From PALSA-607 sp963737705 (lineage in GTDB: Bacteria; Actinomycetota; Actinomycetes; Acidothermales; Acidothermaceae), in assembly GCA_963737705.1 (NCBI GenBank), contig CAVTTP010000006.1, positions 620,001-684,000 of the forward strand: a stretch of DNA of 64,000 nt, given 5' to 3'. Positions 58,972-64,000 of the stretch are shown piece by piece (the stretch's first letter is position 1; each line of letters begins with the position of its first letter). Below the pieces are notes generated by a model. It saw nothing but the letters and a program-made list of their open reading frames with translations. It was not told the DNA's origin and ran no database searches. The translations under genes were made by a program, and so were the position numbers.

Positions 58972-60657
58972 GTGGTTCAGATAGCACCTCCAGGCGTCCG
59001 CGCTCGGGTGGCCCAGCATGCCCGTCTGGCACAACACGCAAAGGCTCCGCGGCACGGTCGGCCGCCTCAGATTCTCCGTGCGCCCGAGCCGGTTCGCGTT
59101 CTTACCGAACACCGGCACGTTCGGATAGCCCAACACGCCAGAAGCTCAAAGCACCGTGTCCAAGCCGCAGCGGCTCACCACTCGCGCGTTCGACGAACGG
59201 CATCTCGGGCGCAGGGCTGGAGTGCCGCCGCTGCTGTTGCATTCTTGGCTGCCGCGTTCGTGCTTTCCCAGGCGTCGGGCGGTTTGCCGCGGCCGCCGGT
59301 GATCGCAAATGTTGCGGCCCTGCCTGTCGCAAACGCTGCGGTCACAAATGATGCGGGCACAAATGCAGTCGACACGGGTGTTACTCCGTCGGTTGCGTCC
59401 TTTGCGGAGGTCACGGCGACCCCGACTGCCGTTGTCGAACCGGCGAGCTGGCTCGTGCCCGAGGTAGTGCGGCAGCCCGCATCGGTCGGCCTTTCTTCGC
59501 AAGCGCCGCCGACCCTGCTGCCGACCGTCCTTCCCACATGGTCAGGCTCAGGGACAATCCCACGACTCGCGCTCGCCGCCTACATCAACGCGGCGCAGGT
59601 CGAGGCCAAGACTGCACCCAGCTGCAAGCTGAGCTGGGCGGTGCTCGCGGGCATCGGCCTCATTGAGTCCGACCACGCACGAAGCGGCGGATCGGCGAGT
59701 TCGAGTTGGTCCGGAGTCGCGAATCCACGGATCCTCGGTCCGCTTCTTGATGGGAACCACGGCTATCCCGCTGTGTCGGACACCGACCACGGTGCGCTTG
59801 ACGAGAATGCGAGCTTCGACCGCGCAGTCGGGCCGATGCAGTTCCTCCCGGCGACGTGGCAGGAATACGGGGTTCGCGCGATCGGCAAGGGCGCCCCCGA
59901 TCCGGAGAACATCTTCGATGCCGCAGCCGCTGCTGGCCGGTACCTCTGCGCCTCGAACGTCAACCTTGCGACTCCTCAGGGGTTGATTGCAGCTATCTAC
60001 GGTTACAACCACTCGCTCAGTTACGTTGCGAACGTTGTGTCTGCCGCGCAGGCCTACGCCGCGGGCGGCTTGCCCGGTGCCGCGGCCGCGCTTGCGGAAC
60101 TCCCCACGGTCGTCGTTCCGGTGCCGTCGTCCGCGACCCCATCACCCGGTTCGCTGACGCCGTCACCGAGCGCGACTGGCTCTGGGACGCGCGCCCCAGG
60201 ATCGCCGGCACCGTCGCCGCTGCCGGAGCCAACGCCGCAACCACAGCCACAACCACAACCAACGAGCGAGCCCGCACCACCGGTCGCCGGTTCGCCGTCC
60301 GATACCGGTTCGCCGTCGGACACCGGTTCGCCGTCGGACACCGGTTCGCCGTCCGATACCGGTTCGCCGTCCGATACCGGTTCGCCGTCCGATACCGGTT
60401 CGCCGTCCGATACCGGTTCGCCGTCCGATACCGGTTCGCCGTCCGATACCGGTTCGCCGTCCGATACCGGTTCGCCGTCCGGACACCGGTTCGCCGTCCG
60501 GCACCGGTTCGCCGTCCGGCACCGGTTCGCCGTCGGACACTGCGTTGCCTACGGACGTGGCATCGCTCCAGCCCCTGCTGGCGTCGAGCCAGTAACGATC
60601 GACGCTCGACCAGCTAGCAGGGTGCGACCTACGGAGCTTTCGCGCCCAGTGCGGTGA
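58972..60657 (+). CDS. Lytic transglycosylase with GSPSDT repeat tail, frameshifted near the end
   Basis: Paralogue of the gene at 52624 without the beta-helix domain. Basic His/Arg-rich N-terminus, signal anchor about 83-103 (WSAAAAVAFLAAAFVLSQA) and transglycosylase domain about 200-370 with catalytic Glu in AGIGLIESDHARSGG, AVGPMQFLPATW and YNHSLSYV. A Pro/Gln linker and a (GSPSDT)n tail follow. In unit 11 (60469-60487) the 18-bp repeat has 19 nt, so the frame becomes HRFAVRHRFAV and runs to 60657, overlapping the convergent gene. With the extra base removed it reads GSPSGTGSPSDTALPTDV and stops at 60595 after LASSQ. That version is more credible. Confidence 0.8.
   Translation: MVQIAPPGVRARVAQHARLAQHAKAPRHGRPPQILRAPEPVRVLTEHRHVRIAQHARSSKHRVQAAAAHHSRVRRTASRAQGWSAAAAVAFLAAAFVLSQASGGLPRPPVIANVAALPVANAAVTNDAGTNAVDTGVTPSVASFAEVTATPTAVVEPASWLVPEVVRQPASVGLSSQAPPTLLPTVLPTWSGSGTIPRLALAAYINAAQVEAKTAPSCKLSWAVLAGIGLIESDHARSGGSASSSWSGVANPRILGPLLDGNHGYPAVSDTDHGALDENASFDRAVGPMQFLPATWQEYGVRAIGKGAPDPENIFDAAAAAGRYLCASNVNLATPQGLIAAIYGYNHSLSYVANVVSAAQAYAAGGLPGAAAALAELPTVVVPVPSSATPSPGSLTPSPSATGSGTRAPGSPAPSPLPEPTPQPQPQPQPTSEPAPPVAGSPSDTGSPSDTGSPSDTGSPSDTGSPSDTGSPSDTGSPSDTGSPSDTGSPSDTGSPSDTGSPSGHRFAVRHRFAVRHRFAVGHCVAYGRGIAPAPAGVEPVTIDARPASRVRPTELSRPVR
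60289..60541 (+). repeat. 18-bp GSPSDT-coding tandem repeat, 14 units
   Basis: Units of GGTTCGCCGTCCGATACC and close variants from 60289; the 11th unit (60469-60487) is 19 nt. The last three units read GSPSGT, GSPSGT and GSPSDT in the corrected frame. Confidence 0.88.
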
Positions 60658-62668
60658 TTGCTGCGGTCAGCGTTGTGGAGCTGACCGCAGCGCCTCCGCC
60701 AAGAACCACGAGGCTCGTTATCGTGCCCGCCTGTCCGGCGAAGTAAGTCGGGATCCCAGGTCCCAGCGTCGTCGGGTTTGCCGTAAGCACAAGGCTTTCG
60801 CCGAGCGCACCCGCGACTGGTCCTGCCGCCAGCGCGTCTGCGAAAGTATCGCCGCGTGCAAGCCACGCCGTGGCGGAGTTGGTGAGCCACCCAGGAATTG
60901 CCACCAACGGCTGGTACGTCGGCGTCAGCGGCAGGCCGTTCAACGCCCACTCCGCGATCTGGGCCGCTGTCGAGGTCCGATCGACACCTGCGATTCGGTA
61001 TTCGACTTTGAAGCCAGCGGCGGTGATGGCGGCTTCCACGGCTTGCGAGACCGCAGCGGTGCCGCCGACGATGATGACGTTCTTGACCTGGAGATCTTTC
61101 AGCGTCTGCAGGGCGGACGGCGACAGCGATGTCGAGTCGGTCAGGACGAGCGGGATGTTTCCGGCATAGACGATCGGCCCGACTGCGAGGGCGTCTGCAA
61201 ACGAATTCCCGGTTGCCACGATGGCGGTGTTGAACGTTTGGGGAGTCGCAGTGCTGCCGGCGCCGGTCGCAACCGTCTCGTCGACCAGGTTGTTAGTGGC
61301 GAACCGATCTGCGCCCGCGAACCTGCTCACGACGATCGCTGGGTTCGTCGATACGCCCAGCACGTGAATCGCCTGTATCTGAGCGGCGACTTTCGCACTT
61401 ACGGCGGCGGTGCCGCCAACGAGATACACGTTGTCGATGTCGTCGGATGCGAGTTCGAGCGCGACCGAAGGGCTCAACGAGGACGGGTCGGTCAGCAGTA
61501 CTCCCGTGCCAAGTGCGCTGGCCAGCAAGTTCGCTGAGAGGGCGTCCGGGAAGTTGGCACCACTCGTGATGACCGCGGCGTGCGCTCGCGTCGGGTCGGA
61601 GAACACGTCGTCAAACAGCGCGGTTGCGGTCGCGTAACGGTCGACCCCGGCAACGCGCTCTACCGATGTTGTCGCCGCGAAGAGAGTGGCGCCTCCGACG
61701 AGGTTGGACGTATTTATGCCGGACGGCGTGGTGGTGACCGTCACGTCTTGTGCCCCCGGCGACGAGCCGAAGTTCACCGTCGCGCCGCTGAGCGTGTAGG
61801 TGCCGTCGGTCGGCGAGTTACCCGCGACTGCGAAGGTCAATGTCGACGACGGCGGAGTTTCGTTAGGTCCCGCGACTGATACCCCGGTCGGCCCGGTGAT
61901 CTTGCCAGGGGCGGCGAAGGTTGCGCCGCCGGTAAGGGTGAAGACAAGGCTGCTGTTGATCGTCCCGCCGGTGATGTCGGTGACAGTGATGTCGCCGATG
62001 GGGACGGCCAGTGTCGACGCAGGTACGCCGACAACTTTGGCGACTGTCGTGGTGGCGGTCTCGATCGTTGCCACCCACGCGACGGCGTTCGAAGACGCCG
62101 TGCCAAACGGCGTCCCGCTAGAAGCGATGACGGTGAGGTACATGGCCGCGCCATTCGACACCGACGACCCTGGGGTTACCCGCATCCCTGCTAGTGAGAT
62201 GACGGTGGAGTTCGTATCGTTCGGGGCGGCTGGCAGCGTCAGCGTCTGCGCGTTTTTTTGCGACCCGCAGGTTGAGGTGGTCGTCTGAGCCACGGTAATT
62301 CCGGGGTAGGCCGTTGCCGTCCCAGTCGTTGCCGTGACGGTCGGGGCCGTGAGCGTTGCGTCGCAGATCGCATTAGCGCCGGCCGGATCGGACGTGAGTT
62401 CGAGGGTGAGAGTGTCGCCCGCTGCCCAGCCATCGCCTGCAGTCGTGTCGCCGTCGACCAGAGTGATCGTCGGCGTCCCGATGGAGGCGCCGCCGCCGCC
62501 GGCAACGATGTTTACCGGCGGGCCGGTCTGCAGGCTGCCACCACCGCCGGTCTGGAACTGTGGCATTGGTGAGCCCGAGGACGCGACGGGCAGGAGCAAC
62601 GGGGCCGCGAGTACGGACGCCACCGCGAGACACAGACCAGTCATCCGAACGCAGCGCGTGAACAACAT
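60629..62668 (-). CDS. Secreted protein with three cell-wall-binding (CWBR2) repeats
   Basis: A 679-residue surface protein. Signal peptide (CLAVASVLAAPLLLPVASS), a Gly-rich stretch and beta-sandwich domains up to about 330 (PTITLVDGDTTAGDGWAAGD, VTDITGGTINSSLVFTLTGG). Three CWBR2 repeats fill about 335-679: VAGVDRYATATALF, FAGADRFATNNLV and IAGVDRTSTAAQIA, each with an ANFPDAL, NSFADAL or DTFADAL motif and VGGTAAVS. Related in its wall-binding part to the IPT protein at 45985. Convergent with transglycosylase 2. Confidence 0.85.
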   Translation of the reverse strand: MLFTRCVRMTGLCLAVASVLAAPLLLPVASSGSPMPQFQTGGGGSLQTGPPVNIVAGGGGASIGTPTITLVDGDTTAGDGWAAGDTLTLELTSDPAGANAICDATLTAPTVTATTGTATAYPGITVAQTTTSTCGSQKNAQTLTLPAAPNDTNSTVISLAGMRVTPGSSVSNGAAMYLTVIASSGTPFGTASSNAVAWVATIETATTTVAKVVGVPASTLAVPIGDITVTDITGGTINSSLVFTLTGGATFAAPGKITGPTGVSVAGPNETPPSSTLTFAVAGNSPTDGTYTLSGATVNFGSSPGAQDVTVTTTPSGINTSNLVGGATLFAATTSVERVAGVDRYATATALFDDVFSDPTRAHAAVITSGANFPDALSANLLASALGTGVLLTDPSSLSPSVALELASDDIDNVYLVGGTAAVSAKVAAQIQAIHVLGVSTNPAIVVSRFAGADRFATNNLVDETVATGAGSTATPQTFNTAIVATGNSFADALAVGPIVYAGNIPLVLTDSTSLSPSALQTLKDLQVKNVIIVGGTAAVSQAVEAAITAAGFKVEYRIAGVDRTSTAAQIAEWALNGLPLTPTYQPLVAIPGWLTNSATAWLARGDTFADALAAGPVAGALGESLVLTANPTTLGPGIPTYFAGQAGTITSLVVLGGGAAVSSTTLTAAITALGAKAP

Positions 62669-62998
62669 GCCTCCGAGTTGCGGCCGTCAGTGTGTCCGGC
62701 ATCGATGTTCTCCTCGCGTCGGGACGATATCCGACCCATGGCAGCGGTCGGTGAACGCGACGCAAACACCACATGCCCACCGGATGAGCGGTGCGCATAC
62801 CGGCGGATGACGAGGTTTCACGTGTCGCTTCTCCGCAGGCTCCGACGCCGATAGTTCTCGATCCTCATGTCTGGCGTTCATGTGGTTCTGTCCTGCGGTT
62901 AGCACGCAGCGATCACTGTGGGCCTCCGTCGGCATCACGTGCACAAGCTGCCGCCATTCGAGCAAGCCACTCGTAGCGCAAGGGAGCGGGACAGCACG
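62669..62998. other. 330-bp divergent intergenic region
   Basis: Between the CWBR2 gene (minus) and the gene at 62999 (plus). I see no convincing ORF, repeat or hairpin; it must carry the two promoters. Confidence 0.4.
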
Positions 62999-63541
62999 AT
63001 GACGTCGCGGTTCCAGTTCGTCCCTGGTGCGGCGGCCGCCCCGAATTCGCTCGAACGATGGCCGACCGAATGGGCGGCAGCTATGCCGGCCGGCCTCGGT
63101 TGGTCGATCTCGCGCCAGCTTTCCGGCACCGTCAACCTGCCGACTGCGTGGCGCTTGGTCGGATCGAACAATCGCGAGCTCGGACGCAGTTCACACGTCT
63201 ACGCGGATCTGGCCGCTTGCAAGGCGGCAGTGACGTTCTTGCAAGCGCACATCGATGAGGCAGAGAGCCTCCTCGCAACCAATAACGACACAGGGCTGTG
63301 GCTATGGCGACTGAATATTGGGGATCAGTGGATGGCGGCAGCGGGGCGGGCGTACCAGCGGCGCCGCGAGTGTCTGTACAACGTGCTGAGGTTCGTCGCC
63401 GCGGCGCCCACCGCAGTGCTGCCCAGCGACGCACTTGGCCGTTCAAGGACGCACGAACCGAAGCGCGCGACACTCGCGTGGCCGGAGACGGCGGTGCGTA
63501 TCGACCTGACGGAGCGGTCGGACCAGTCGACTCTTATCTAA
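62999..63541 (+). CDS. Hypothetical protein with YegP-like segment
   Basis: A 180-residue cytoplasmic protein. The middle part (TAWRLVGSNNRELGRSSHVYADLAACKAAVTFLQAH) resembles one DUF1508/YegP module, which pairs WRL..NG with a tyrosine and a helix. The rest (LWLWRLNIGDQWMAAAGRAYQRRREC) is not recognised. The C-terminus overlaps the frame that leads into pstB. ATG 62999 gives MTSRFQF; the spacing to GGGAG is long. Confidence 0.5.
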   Translation: MTSRFQFVPGAAAAPNSLERWPTEWAAAMPAGLGWSISRQLSGTVNLPTAWRLVGSNNRELGRSSHVYADLAACKAAVTFLQAHIDEAESLLATNNDTGLWLWRLNIGDQWMAAAGRAYQRRRECLYNVLRFVAAAPTAVLPSDALGRSRTHEPKRATLAWPETAVRIDLTERSDQSTLI

Positions 63542-64000
63542 GCGATTACGCGCAGCCGACGGATCCGTACCAGCCGGCCTATGCGCAACCAGCCGATCCT
63601 TATGCGAGTGGGTACGCGCCGGTCGACTACGAGCCCGCCTATGCCCAACCCGTCGAGTTGTACCCGCCACCTGCGCCGCCAGCGCCACCAGTACAGGTGT
63701 GGCAGCCGCAGTACGAGCCGTTGGAGTCTGACCGGGTCATCGACCTGACGGATCCCTACATCCACCTAGACGCATATTCGGCACCGCCGATCGCTGCCGC
63801 CACCCAGATCGACGCCCGCTCGATCTCTGCGTGGTTTGGCACCCACAAGGTGCTCGACCGGGTCTCGTTGCACATGCCCGCGGGCACGGTGACTGCGCTG
63901 ATTGGGCCGTCAGGTTGCGGAAAATCGACCTTCCTCCGAATCCTGAACCGAATGCACGAGTTGATTCCCTCTGCGGCGCTGGCCGGCGAGGTGCTCCTTA
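63478..64000 (+). CDS. pstB: Phosphate ABC transporter ATP-binding protein PstB with long N-terminal extension (3' end outside window)
   Basis: The last 65 residues visible are PstB-like: ISAWFGTHKVLDRVSLHMP, then Walker A GPSGCGKST and FLRILNRMHELIP, typical of the phosphate importer ATPase. Ahead of it is an unusual extension rich in Tyr/Pro/Ala/Gln (DYAQPTDPYQPAYAQPADPY and similar repeats). It is in frame and contains no stop back to at least ATG 63304. The start is therefore unsure: GTG 63478 or ATG 63304, both overlapping the previous gene. Normal PstB starts close to the ARSISAWFG segment. The extension may be a real linker or a misjudged start. Confidence 0.75.
   Translation, partial: MAGDGGAYRPDGAVGPVDSYLSDYAQPTDPYQPAYAQPADPYASGYAPVDYEPAYAQPVELYPPPAPPAPPVQVWQPQYEPLESDRVIDLTDPYIHLDAYSAPPIAAATQIDARSISAWFGTHKVLDRVSLHMPAGTVTALIGPSGCGKSTFLRILNRMHELIPSAALAGEVLL

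Noticed and set aside
1..64000. Insertion sequence or prophage
   Set aside because: No transposase, integrase, terminase or capsid-like reading frame was seen.

Overview
The window is high-GC DNA from an actinobacterium. The evidence is a mycothiol gene (mshA), CarD, an ECF sigma/ZAS anti-sigma pair of SigL/RslA type, the thioredoxin-DUF4395-sulfurtransferase-DUF1416-nitrobindin cluster behind a cysteine-rich leader peptide, the PIN/TRAM-ispD-ispF-cysS-rlmB run known from mycobacteria and Streptomyces, many GTG/TTG starts and many ATGA/GTGA stop-start overlaps. I see no rRNA, insertion sequence, prophage or CRISPR array. One tRNA, Thr(UGU), is present. I cannot name a genus; a lineage near Frankiales or Jatrophihabitantales is only a guess.

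Layout. 1-3.8 kb: the end of kdpD and kdpE (K+ sensing), iolB and a mannitol-dehydrogenase-family gene. 3.9-6.8 kb: a flavin electron-transfer set (ferric-reductase-like membrane protein, secreted FMN-binding protein, ApbE flavin transferase). 6.9-9.7 kb: small secreted proteins, a sigma factor with its membrane partner, and a nine-copy 28-bp hairpin array. 9.8-16.8 kb: membrane proteins, CorA, DUF3817, ABC-F, a CGNR regulator and sigL/rslA. 16.9-20.6 kb: sulfur-transfer cluster with a candidate cysteine attenuator. 21-22.8 kb: ygfZ and dtd. 22.8-26.4 kb: a very large DUF4388 plus coiled-coil gene with a 15-bp repeat array and three indels. 26.7-32.9 kb: an RsiG-like c-di-GMP-dependent anti-sigma factor, a TAP-type lipoprotein hydrolase and an HBHA-like locus. 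33-44.7 kb: conserved core (mshA, ybjN-like, gpmA, lpqE-like, carD, PIN/TRAM, ispD, ispF, cysS, rlmB, DUF4032). 44.7 kb to the end: tRNA-Thr, then an accessory cell-surface region, then the start of pstB.

The surface region (45-62.7 kb) is the most distinctive part. A three-HTH regulator faces an IPT/cell-wall-binding-repeat protein across a palindromic candidate operator. Further on are a GGDEF-EAL protein, two paralogous lytic transglycosylases (one fused to a beta-helix domain), a propeller/FlgD-Ig/WxL-like secreted protein with a small LPFTG-anchored partner, and a second cell-wall-binding-repeat protein. The two transglycosylases share an upstream element placed at exactly the same distance from their start codons, so they are probably co-regulated. 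The GGDEF-EAL protein could supply or remove the c-di-GMP that the RsiG-like protein would sense.

Three genes with tandem coding repeats (DUF4388/coiled coil, HBHA-like, transglycosylase 2) each carry single-base indels inside the repeats that break the expected frame. These are either assembly errors or real on/off states. The other strong curiosity is the kdpD-kdpE junction, where a 23-bp tandem triplication makes a chain of three coupled 8-codon mini-cistrons leading into kdpE.
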